In this document: in pieces, positions 54,101 through 63,005 of the stretch
Layout of the letters: the number at the start of each line of letters is the position of its first letter
Numbering within the stretch: position 1 is the stretch's first letter
Origin: Aureococcus anophagefferens
Taxonomy: Eukaryota; Sar; Pelagophyceae; Pelagomonadales; Pelagomonadaceae
Length of the DNA stretch: 64,000 bases
Direction of reading: 5' to 3'
Assembly: GCF_000186865.1 (NCBI RefSeq)
Contig: NW_008705562.1
Coordinates: forward strand, 1,893,452 to 1,957,451
Translations under genes and position numbers: made by a program
Notes under the pieces: generated by a model
The model's input: the letters and a program-made list of their open reading frames with translations, nothing else
Told to the model about the DNA's origin: nothing
The model's database searches: none

Positions 54101-57100
54101 GCACGACTTCGTCTTCGTCGCCGCCGTCGCGGACGTCGCGGGCGTCGACGGCGGCGCCGTGTCCGTCGCCTTCTCCGGCGCGCGGCGGCGCCTCGACGAA
54201 GGCGGCGGCGTCGCCGTGACCTACGGCATCGCCGCGGCGTCGAGCGCCGAGGCGTCGGCCCTGGGGTCGGACCTCGCCGACGTCGACGCCGGGGCCGTCG
54301 ACGCGGCCGTCGCCAAGGCCGCGGAGGACGCCGGCGTCGCGGACGCGTTCGCGGACGTCGAGACCGTCGACGTCGCCGCGCCCGTCGTCGAGGTCCTCGC
54401 GCCGCCGACGCCGCGGCCGACGCGGCCGCCGACGCCGGCGCCGAACCCGGCGCCGACGACGGCGCGCCCGAGCCGCGCGCCCAGCGACGCGCCGACGACC
54501 GCGGCGCCGTCCGCGGCGCCGACGGCGGCGGCCTGCGCGGACCTCGCGGCCGCGGGCGCCGTCGCGGCGCCGCCGCGGCTCGCGTCGGCGGCGTTCTCGG
54601 ACACGGGCGCGGAGCTCCTGGCGACCTTCGACGTGGCGACGGACCGGGCGGGGTTCGCGGCGGGGGTGCCCTTTGGCTGCGGCGCCGTGCTCGCGTTCGC
54701 CGGCGCGGACGCGGCGAGTTGCTACTGGGTCGACGCGAGCCGCGTCTCCGCGGACGTCGGCCCCGCGACGGCCTTCTCGCCCGGGGATAACGCGACGCTC
54801 GTCGCCGGCGTCCTCCGCGTGCGCTGCGCCGGGCGCTGCGACTGCGACGCGCCCGCGAACGCGTCGTCCGTCGTCGCGGCGCCGCCCGCGGCGCCCGTCG
54901 CGCCCGTCGCGGTCCTCGAGGGGCCGACGACCGTCGGCGCGTGCGACGGCCTCGCCGTCGACGCCTACCTGTCGACGGGCGGCGGCGGCCGCGACCTGAC
55001 CTACGCCTGGAGCGCGGCGCCGGGCGACGCGAGCGCCGTCGCGGGCCTCGTCGCCGCGGCGAACCTCGACGGCGGCCGGCCCGAGTTTCTGGCGGCGCCC
55101 GCGGACCTCGAGGCGCTCCACGCGGCGGGCGTCGACGCCCTCGAGGTCACGGTCGTCGTGGCCAATTTCCTCGGCGGCGTGAGCGCGCCGGCGGCGCCCC
55201 TCGTCGTCGAAATCCGCCGCGACGCGCCGCCCGTGCTCGAGGTCGTCGGCGGCGTCGCGCTCGCCGCGTACCGGCCCGACGCGCTCAGCGTCCGGGCCGA
55301 GGCCATCGCGACGTCCTGCGACGGCCGCGAGGCCGCGGACCGCGCCGTCGCCATCACCTGGCGCCTCTTCGACGACGCTGGTGGCCTCGTGGACCTCGCG
55401 TCGACGTCCAACGACCAGCGCTACTTCAAGCTCCCCGCGTACAGCCTCGAGGCGGCGAAAACCTACGCCCTCGAGGCCACGGCCGTCGACGTGGTCGGCG
55501 GCGCCAACGCGACGCAGACCGTGGCGCTGTCCGTGGGCACGTCGCCCGTCGTCGCGGTGCTCGCGGGCGGCGACCGCGTCGTCCCGGCGGCGGCGGCGCT
55601 CGACGTCGACGCGTCCGGCTCCTACGACGGCGACGTCGAGGCGACGGCGCCGTCGAAATTGACCTTCGCCTGGGCCTGCGACGACGCGGCCTGCGACGCG
55701 GCCCTGGGCGACTCCCAAGCGCCGAAGCGAACCGTCGACCTCGCCCCGGGAACGTACGCGATCGCGGTGACCGCGACGGCCCCCGACGGCCGCGCGGGCG
55801 CCGCGGCCGCGACCTACGTCGTCGCGGCCGAGCCGGCGCCGGTCGTCGCCGTCGACGGGCCCGCCGGGCGCGTCGCGGCGACGAGCCGCGTCGTCCTGTA
55901 CGGCTCGGCGTCGCACGACGGCGGCGGCAACGTGACGACGGCGTGGCGCCTCGCGGCCGGCAACCTCGCCGGCGACGCGCCCCTCGGCGCCTGGGCGCGC
56001 ACGGCCCTCCGCGATGCGGGCCCCCTCGACGGGCTCCGGCGCCACGACCTCGCGCTCGAGCCGCGCGCGCTCGTCGCCGGGGCCGCGTACTCGTTCGCGC
56101 TCGACGCGGCCACGGGCGGCGCCGTCGGCGGCGCGTCCGTGACGATCTACGCGTCGCGGCCGCCGTCGAGCGGCGTCGTCGCCGCGGCGCCGCCGCGCGG
56201 CGTCGCGCTCGAGACGCGCTTCGAGCTGCGGACGTCCTCGTGGGCGTCCGAGGACCCGCCGCTGACCTACGCGTTCCGCGCGCGGTCCGGCGCGTCCTCC
56301 TCGACGCTCCACGCGTCGAGCCTCGCGACGTCCCTCGGCGACGTCGTGCTGCCCGAGGGGAACAACACGATCGTCGCCGTCGCGACGGACGCGCTCGGCG
56401 CCGCGGCCGAGGCCGCGGCGACCGTCGCGGCGTCCGCGGCGCCCGCGGGCGACGCGCTCGCGGCCCTGGCGGCGGAGCGCCTCGACGAGGCGCGGGCCCT
56501 CGGCGACAGCGAGGGCGTCTGCATGACCGTCGTCGCCGCCGCGCCGGGCGCCGACGCGGGCCTCGTCGCGTCGCTCGTCGACGCCGTCGCGGGCGTCGCC
56601 GCGGCCGTCGACGCGGACGGCGAGCTCGTCGAGCAGACCGCGGCGGCGCTCGTCGCCGTCGCCGCCAACGGCAGCGCGCTCGGCGCCGCGTCGGCGTCGG
56701 CGGCGCTCGGCGCGGCCGCGGACCTCGCGGGCGCGTCGCGCGGTTTGGGCGTCACGTCCGCGGCCGCGGCGAGCCTCGGCGCGTCGCTCGGCGGCGTNNN
56801 NNNNNNNNNNNNNNNNNNNNNNNNNNNNNNNNNNNNNNNNNNNNNNNGGCGGCGCGCCGGCGCTGACCGTCGCCGGCGCGTCGACGGCCGCGGGGCTCGG
56901 CGGCCTCGCGGGCGACGCGACGCTCGCGGAGTACGACGCGCCGCCCTACGCGGGCGCGCTCGCGTCCAAGGTCGCGCGGTTCGGCCTCGCGAAACCGTCG
57001 CGGGCGCGGCGCCTCGCGGCGGCGGGCCGCTTCTCCCTGACCTTTTACGGCGCCGCGCCCGCGAACGCGACGGGCGGCAACGCGACGTGCGCGCCGGGCG

Positions 57101-60100
57101 CGGACGACGTCTCGTGGGCCTGCGGGGGCAACCTGACGTTGACGGCGCCGTGCCTTCCGGGCGCCGTCGTCGCCTTTTTCTGCCCCTTCGACGAGGCCGC
57201 GTGCGTCGCGTGGAACGGCACGGCCTGGGACGCCGCGTGCGACGCGGCCGTCGACGGCGCCGCGGTGACGTGCGACTGCCCGGCGGCGCCGGCGCCGGCG
57301 GACTACGCGGTCACCGCGCGGTCCGTGCTCGGCACCTACGCCTACGCCTTCGCCGCGGCGCCCGGCGCCGCCATCGCGGCGACGCCCCTCCTCTACTGGA
57401 CGCTCGCGGCGCTCGTGGGCGCGTGCGCGGCCGTCGCGGCCGTCGGCGTCGTCCTCGACGCGCGCGACGAGGCGCGGCTCGACGACGACGCCTGGCGCCG
57501 CGCCTACGAGCGGTCCCGCGAGCGGGGCGCGACGCTCGGTGAGATCGTCGAGGCGAGCATGCCGTCCTTCGTCGGGCGCCTCCGCGGCGGCGCGCTCCGC
57601 TGGGCGCTCGAGCTCGTGCGGTCGCACCACTCCTGGTGCCGCATCCTGACGCACTTCGCGCGCGACGCGCCGCGGCACCGAAGGTGCGTCACGTTGCTCT
57701 TCACGGTGCTCATGATCATGTTCGGCCAGGCCGTCGCGTACTGGTTCGCGTACCCCGTGGGCTTCTGCGAGCGGGCCGAGCACCGCGACGACTGCCTCGC
57801 GAAGCGCACGTTCTTCGCGGAGATGGTCGGCGCCCTCGCGGGCGACGGCGACCCGGACCGCGACGCGTGCGTCTGGAGCGACGCGCCGCGCCGCGGCGAG
57901 GACCGGTGCGCGCTGCGCGCGCCGGAGCCCCACGACGTCGGCTTCAAGCGCCTCTTCCTCATCTTCCTCGGCGTCGTGCTGGCGATCCCCTTCACGGAGC
58001 TCTTCGACTCGACCTTCGTGCGCTACGTCTGCGCGCCCGTGGCCTGGACGCGCGCGGCCCGCGAGGCCCCGGAGAAGCGGCGCGCGAGCCGGACCGCGAG
58101 CGTCCACGGCGGCGAGCTCAAGGGGAACCTCGTCGTCACGCCGGGCAAGACGGCGGCGAAGCACCACCACGCGGTCTTCGGCGAGTTCGAGACGTCGGGC
58201 CACGACGAGGACGCGCGGCGGCCCGCGCACCGGCGGCGGCGCGCGCGCGACCGCCACGGCCGCGCGGACGCGAGCCTCGTCGCGCACGACGTCGGCCGGC
58301 GGCTCTGGCGCAACCTGCACATCGACGGCCCGTCGCTCGCCGTCGCCGAGGTGCCGCCGGCGACCTACTACGCGCTCCGCGCCGTCGTGCCCGTCATGGC
58401 GGCCGTGCGGTTCCAGCACCGCGAGCTCCTCGACGCGCTGGGCGACGGCGGCGCGGCCGCGGGCGCCGTAGCGCGGCTGCTCGACGACCTCGAGCGGCGC
58501 TGGGCCGCGGCGCCGCTGCGGAAACCGCGCGCCGAGCGGCCCCGGGGCTGGGAGCGGGCCTTCGCGGAGCGGACGCTCCGGCGCCTCGTCCACGGGCAAA
58601 GGGTCGCGGCGCACTACGCGGAGATCGCGCGGCGCGTCGACGACCGCCGCAAGGCCGCGGCGCTCGTCGTGAATCTGATGCGCCTCGCGCGGCTGAGCGA
58701 CACGGAGGCGAAGATTCTGGAGCAGCAGCTCGCGGCGGACGGCGCCTTCGACGCGCCGGGGCCCGCGCCGGCGCGCCTGCCCGCGGTGTCGCCGCGCGCG
58801 AAGGTGGCGGCGTCGGTTGCGTGCCTCGCGGCCTTCGCGGGGCCCGTCTACTTCCTGCTCGTCTTCGCCGCGGCCGAGGGCCGCAAGATGACGCGCGCGT
58901 GGTACTTCTCCACGCTCTTCTTCATCTTCATCGCCGTCGGCATCGTCGAGCCCTTCACGGTCTTCATCCTCAAGTTCTGCCTGCCGGCGTCGGCCTACGC
59001 GAAGCTGCGGTGGATGCGCGACCCGACGCTCCTCGACGACCCGGCGCGCGTGCGCCTCTTCGTCGAGCCCGCGGCGCTGCTGCCCGACGACGTGGCGTCG
59101 TGCTTCGGCGCGCTCGGCGCGGACGCGCCCGCGCGGCTGGCCGCGCGCGACGCGCTCGCGCCGCGGGCCGAGAGCCTGGCGGAGGAGCCGGCGAAGAAGT
59201 CCCTCGCGGCGGCGGTCGGCGCGCCCGTGGCCCGCGGCGCCGTCGAGCGCGCGCTGCTCGACGAGGCCGCGGCGGGCTTCGCGCGCGTCGACGCGGCCGC
59301 GGACGCGGACCGCGACGGCGAGCGGCGGGCCCACGAGGCCTTCGCGGCGCTCGGCGGCGCCTGGGAGGTCGCGGCCCTCGAGCGGCAGGCGAAGCGCGCG
59401 AAGTTCGCCGCGCCGTTGTACCACGGCGCGGCCATGGCGGCCGCCGCGGCCGTGCTCGCGGTGCACCCGGCGCTCCGGAGCTGCGTCATCAAGCAGGGCA
59501 TGATCCTCGTGAGCCTGGGCATCTGCGGGTCGCGCGTCGCGTTCCTGCGCGCGTTCCTCGACCGCGCGGACCGCGCGGCGCCGGGCCTCGGGCCCGTCGC
59601 GCTGGCCTGGGCCGCGATGGTCGCCGCGTGCCTCGCGGCCGTCGCGGTCTTCAAGGTGCGGTGGTGGCTCACGTCCCTGCGGCGCTCCGCCGTCGCGGCG
59701 GAGAGAGCGCTCGAGCACGCGGCGTCGGAGGTCGCCGAGGTCGCGACGTCCGCGACGCGGCGCGCGTCGCAGCTCCTGCGGCGGAGGACGGACGACGACG
59801 GCGGCGACGCGGCGGACGTGCCCGCGCTCTCCATCGACTTCGGCGACGACGTCGCCGAGAGCGACGGCCGCGACGCGCCGCCGCGCCAGCTGTCGCGCGC
59901 GCTCTCGCGCGACGTCGCCGCGCGGGCCGCGCGCCTGGACCACTCCGCGGCGGCCGCGCGCCGCGTCGCCGCGCTCGTCGACGCGCACCACTTCGGCTGG
60001 GCGGGCGTCGCGGGCACGGCGCTCTCGTCCGCGCTCCTCTACGCGGACGTCGCCGACGGCGGGCCCGACGTCGAGGTCGCCGCGGGCGCCGCGAGGCGCG

Positions 60101-60189
60101 GCTCGAAGGCGTACGCGACGCTCCTCACGAGCGCCAAGGGCCAGGCCGCCAAGGCCGTCAACGAGCTCCGCGGGTCCGTCTTCTCCTAA
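48157..60189 (+). CDS. Giant secreted/membrane protein: FG-GAP, four LamG, mucin-like, GGMT module, PKD/REJ-like, GPS-like, ~7 TM (polycystin/adhesion-receptor-like)
   Basis: Exon 1 (48157-53328): signal peptide MRPLLLGCVLLTAAAHE, FG-GAP repeats (IDVDGDGDVDALSASRSDDT), then four LamG domains near 49384, 50044, 50713 and 51411, each with a DGxDDYV-like start, RTVCLWA, GGWHHYCL and IDEVYVYA. A Cys module and a Pro/Ser/Thr stalk follow. After a 76-nt intron come more stalk, a module starting RLTFGGMTVDEA (~54042), PKD/REJ-like beta domains (to ~56450), a GAIN-like region broken by 50 Ns, a GPS-like CDCPAAP (~57270), and about seven membrane segments (57385-59670). A one-base frame change near 53565 and the gap keep the model provisional. 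It could be two genes, but the open stalk on both sides of the intron favours one. Probable surface adhesion or mechanosensory receptor; ligand unknown. Confidence 0.7.
53329..53404 (+). mobile_element. Introner-like element, family 2 (76-nt intron of the giant gene)
   Basis: It starts GTCCTGTGGCCG and ends ATGCTTGGTAG. Inside are perfect 10-bp inverted arms GTGACGATTT (53340-53349) and AAATCGTCAC (53380-53389). End-to-end similarity with the ovoA intron at 34070-34134 includes donor and acceptor. Splicing joins YQAPSS to APSPAPTGSL; unspliced the frame stops at 53343. GGCGCCGTC occurs on both sides. Confidence 0.85.
53555..53580 (+). other. Apparent frameshift inside the giant gene
   Basis: Upstream the stalk reads QPTSLPSLS in one frame; downstream it reads SPSTAAPSTF in the frame one base later. 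The switch falls in the CT-rich run ccctccctctct. No GT-AG pair with the needed length (1 modulo 3) preserves stalk composition. It is probably an indel error or a real mutation. Confidence 0.7.
56798..56847. other. Assembly gap (50 Ns)
   Basis: Exactly 50 Ns, a conventional placeholder for a gap of unknown size, lie inside the GAIN-like part of the giant gene. The reading frame differs on the two sides, so the true missing length is not a simple 50. Confidence 0.98.
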
Positions 60190-60220
60190 CGCGAGCTCCA
60201 CGGGTCCATCTTCTCCTGAC
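60161..60220. repeat. 30-bp tandem duplication spanning the stop codon of the giant gene
   Basis: 60161-60190 (acgagctccgcgggtccgtc...) and 60191-60220 (gcgagctccacgggtccatc...) match at 26 of 30 positions; all four differences are transitions. The first contains the TAA stop and the second reads TGA there in the same frame, giving a backup stop. Confidence 0.9.
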
Positions 60221-60365
60221 GTCTGTTTTGTTTCCGTGGTGGTTTCCTGTCTATTTTCCGTGCCCGTCCGCGTTTTGGCGACGACGACATTTGGCGCCTA
60301 ACTTGAACAAGATGTTGAAGCCACGGAGCCGTGGGATCTCGTAGATTGACTCTTGAAGCGGTGTC

Positions 60366-60926
60366 ATGCGCTCTGCTCTCGCACTCACGCTCATCTGCGC
60401 GGCCACCGCGCTGCGCGCGCCGGTGGCGCACCGGCGGCTCTGCCTCAAAGCGCTGGCCGCGCCGTCGGAAGCTGAGCGGCGCGCGTTCCTCGCCGCGAGC
60501 GCCGCGACGCTCGCCGGCGCCGCGGCGCCGGCGACGGCGTCGACGGCGGAGCCCACGGCGTCGGGCGTGGGCAAGGCCGTGGACAAGGCCGTCGGGCGGA
60601 AGATCCTCCAGATCGAGCGCCTCGACGTCGACTCCAACGGCCAGGGCCCGCGGAAGCTGCTCAAGCCGCGGCTCGAGTTCAGCGGGTCGACGGTGACGGT
60701 GAGCAACGACTTCGCGCCGGACCCGGAGCGGTCCGAGTCCTTCGTCCAGTACCTCTGGATCAAGAACGAGGACACGGACACCATCGTCGCCGCGAAGGAG
60801 TTCACGAACAAGGAGAAGGGGCCGCCGTCGCTCAGCGCGAGCCCCGTCAAGCCCGGGAGCACCTACGCCCCCGCCGCGTACCACTCCCTCTACGGCCTCT
60901 GGCTCGGGCGGTCAGAGATCGCGTGA
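60366..60926 (+). CDS. Probable thylakoid-lumen protein, degenerate superoxide-reductase-like fold
   Basis: A 186-residue protein with two-part targeting: signal peptide MRSALALTLICAATALRAPV, then a twin-arginine lumen signal RRAFLAASAATLAGAAAPATA (~39-60), so the mature protein probably sits in the thylakoid lumen. The remaining ~115 residues have LEFSGSTVTVSNDFAPDPE, ESFVQYLWIKNEDTDTIVAA and TYAPAAYHSLYGLWLG. These echo, in order, the superoxide reductase segments around HPM, HYIEWI and CNxHGLW, but the iron ligands are replaced. That relation is inference by eye. Function is unknown; a non-metal relative is possible. It lies between the giant gene and the antiporter, all on the plus strand. 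Confidence 0.7.
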   Translation: MRSALALTLICAATALRAPVAHRRLCLKALAAPSEAERRAFLAASAATLAGAAAPATASTAEPTASGVGKAVDKAVGRKILQIERLDVDSNGQGPRKLLKPRLEFSGSTVTVSNDFAPDPERSESFVQYLWIKNEDTDTIVAAKEFTNKEKGPPSLSASPVKPGSTYAPAAYHSLYGLWLGRSEIA

Positions 60927-61020
60927 GGAGGAAGCTGGGTAAGCAAAAGATGCGCCTAGGCCGTCGCGCGCAGCGGCAGTGGCCGGAGTCGTCGTCGTGA
61001 GTCTGAACATCAACTGATCG

Positions 61021-62844
61021 ATGGCAATGGCGTTTGCACCCCTAATGCGCGCCGTCACCTTGGCCCTCCTGGCCGCCAACTGCGACGCCTTCGCGACGCC
61101 GGCGCGGCGGCCGCCGCGCCGTGCGGCCGCGACCATGGCGCTGCCCGGCCGCCTCGTCGGCCGCGCGTCGGCGCTGGCCCTGCGCGGCGGCGGCGCCGTG
61201 GGCGTCGGCGCGGCGACGGCGCTGGCGCTGCGCGGCGGCGGCGGCGCCGTGGGCGTCGGCGGCCCGCTGTCGCTCCTGCCGCCGGTGGCGACGCTCGCCG
61301 TCGCGCTGGGCACGAAGCAGGTCGCCGTCGCGTTGCTCGTGGGCATCTGGTCCGGGTGCCTGTTGCTGCACAGCCGGAACCCGGCCGTCGCCCTCCTGCG
61401 CGCCGTCGATATGCACGTGCTCGACGCCGTCGTCGACAAGGAGCACGCCACGGTCATCCTCTTCAACCTGCTGCTCGGCGGGACGATCGGCGTCGTCCAA
61501 AAGGGCGGCGGCGCGCAGGGCCTCGCGCGGAGCCTCAAGCGCTTCGCCAAGGACGCCAAGAGTTGCCTGGCGACGGCCTGCGGCCTCGCGGGCCTCATCT
61601 TCTTCGACGACTACGCGTCCATCCTCATCGTCGGCAACTCGTTCCGCCCGCTCGTGCCCGCGCTCCGCGTCTGCCGCGAGAAGTTCGCGGCGCTGCTCCA
61701 CTTCGTCGCCGTGTCCGTGTCGGCGTCGTCGCCCGTGAGCTCCTGGATCGGCCAGCAGGTCGGCATGGTCTCCGCGGCGACCGCGGCCGTGCCGCCGGGC
61801 GCGATCCCGTCCGCGTTCGTCCTCACGGTGCGCACGCTGCCCTACCGCCTCTTCCCGCTGGCGCTCCTCGCCTTCGTCGCCGCCAACGTCGCGTCGGACC
61901 GCGACTTCGGCCCCATGCGCGACGCCGTGGCGCGGAACGAGGCCGCGCCCGCGCCGGGCGCGGCGGCGGCGCCGGACGGCGGCGCGGCGCCGGACGCGGG
62001 CGCGCTCGAGCCCGCGCCGGGCACGCCCCTGCGGGCGCTCAACGCCTTGGTGCCCTTTGGCACCATCGTCGCGGCGACGCTCGGCGGCATGGTCCTCGAC
62101 GGCCGCGCCGCGCTCCGCGCGGCGGACCCGGCGGCGCCCGCGGGCGTTCTGGCGGCGCTGAGCGCGGGCGACAGCGTGCTCGCGCTGCTCTGGGGGTCGC
62201 TGCTCGGCGCGACGTCGTCCGTGGGTTTACTGTTGGCCCAGAAGATCCTCTCGCTCGACGTCGCCGTCGCGACGTTCATCGAGGGCATGAAGGACGTCGT
62301 CGAGCCCGTCATCGTGCTCGCGCTCGCGTGGGCGCTGGGCGGCATCATCGGCGCCGCGGGCACGGCGGACTTCATCGCCGGGGCGCTCCTCGCCGGCGGG
62401 TTGCCGGCCTGGGCCCTGCCCGCGTCGAGCAGCCTCCTCGCGTACGTGATCTCGTTCGCGACGGGCTCGTCCTTCGGCACGATGGGCATCCTCTTCCCGC
62501 TCATCGGCCCCCTGGCCTGGCGCCTCGGCGGCGGCGACGTGGCCATGCTCACGCACTGCTTCGGCGCGCTCCTCGGCGGCAGCCTCTTCGGCAACGTCTT
62601 CTCGCCGATCGCCGACACGACGATCCTCACGCAGCTCGCGACGCGCGTGCCCCTCGCGGACCACGTCAAGACCGCGGGGCCCTACGCGCTCCTCGTGGGG
62701 GCGCTCTGCGTCGTGCTCGGCGACGTGCCCGTGGGCCTCGGGCTCTTCGGGCCCCTGCCCGCGCTCGCGCTCATCGTCGCCGCGCAGACCGCCGTGCTCG
62801 CGGCCGTCGGGCGCAAGCCGCCGAGCGCGGGCAAGGGCAAGTAG
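61021..62844 (+). CDS. NhaC-type Na+/H+ antiporter, plastid-targeted
   Basis: The 607-residue protein starts MAMAFAPLMRAVTLALLAAN, ending CDAF-ATPARR, so plastid-envelope import is likely. The leader is followed by a Gly/Leu-rich duplicated segment (ALALRGGGAVGVG twice) before the first membrane helix. Core features of the NhaC/Na+:H+ antiporter clan: IFFDDYASILIVGNSFRPLV, SSPVSSWIGQQVGMV, WALGGIIGAAGTADFIAGAL, YVISFATGSSFGTMGILFPL and GNVFSPIADTTILTQLATR. There are about eleven to twelve helices and a Pro/Ala-rich central loop near 310-340. It would exchange Na+ for H+, perhaps holding stromal pH. No intron; the C-terminus is short and Lys-rich. Convergent with the WD40 gene. Confidence 0.88.
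   Translation: MAMAFAPLMRAVTLALLAANCDAFATPARRPPRRAAATMALPGRLVGRASALALRGGGAVGVGAATALALRGGGGAVGVGGPLSLLPPVATLAVALGTKQVAVALLVGIWSGCLLLHSRNPAVALLRAVDMHVLDAVVDKEHATVILFNLLLGGTIGVVQKGGGAQGLARSLKRFAKDAKSCLATACGLAGLIFFDDYASILIVGNSFRPLVPALRVCREKFAALLHFVAVSVSASSPVSSWIGQQVGMVSAATAAVPPGAIPSAFVLTVRTLPYRLFPLALLAFVAANVASDRDFGPMRDAVARNEAAPAPGAAAAPDGGAAPDAGALEPAPGTPLRALNALVPFGTIVAATLGGMVLDGRAALRAADPAAPAGVLAALSAGDSVLALLWGSLLGATSSVGLLLAQKILSLDVAVATFIEGMKDVVEPVIVLALAWALGGIIGAAGTADFIAGALLAGGLPAWALPASSSLLAYVISFATGSSFGTMGILFPLIGPLAWRLGGGDVAMLTHCFGALLGGSLFGNVFSPIADTTILTQLATRVPLADHVKTAGPYALLVGALCVVLGDVPVGLGLFGPLPALALIVAAQTAVLAAVGRKPPSAGKGK
61171..61260. repeat. In-frame tandem duplication in the antiporter leader
   Basis: 61171-61209 and 61219-61260 are near-identical and encode ALALRGGGAVGVG and ALALRGGGGAVGVG, separated by AAT. 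The second copy has one extra Gly codon. Confidence 0.85.
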
Positions 62845-63005
62845 GAGGCGCGTGCGCCACGCGAGATTTAAGCGTCAAGATGAGACTAGTTCTACTAGTG
62901 GTAGTCAAGTTCAGTCTGGACCCCTTGGAACTAGTAGTAGCCCGCGGTACCACCTCGAGCGCAGCGGAACGCCCCGACATATAGATGAACAACAAACAAC
63001 ACAGG

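Noticed and set aside
62881..62948. ACTAGT-rich stretch between the antiporter and WD40 gene as a terminator hairpin or insertion footprint
   Set aside because: Short imperfect inverted pieces only; no target duplication or coding sequence, in a convergent spacer.
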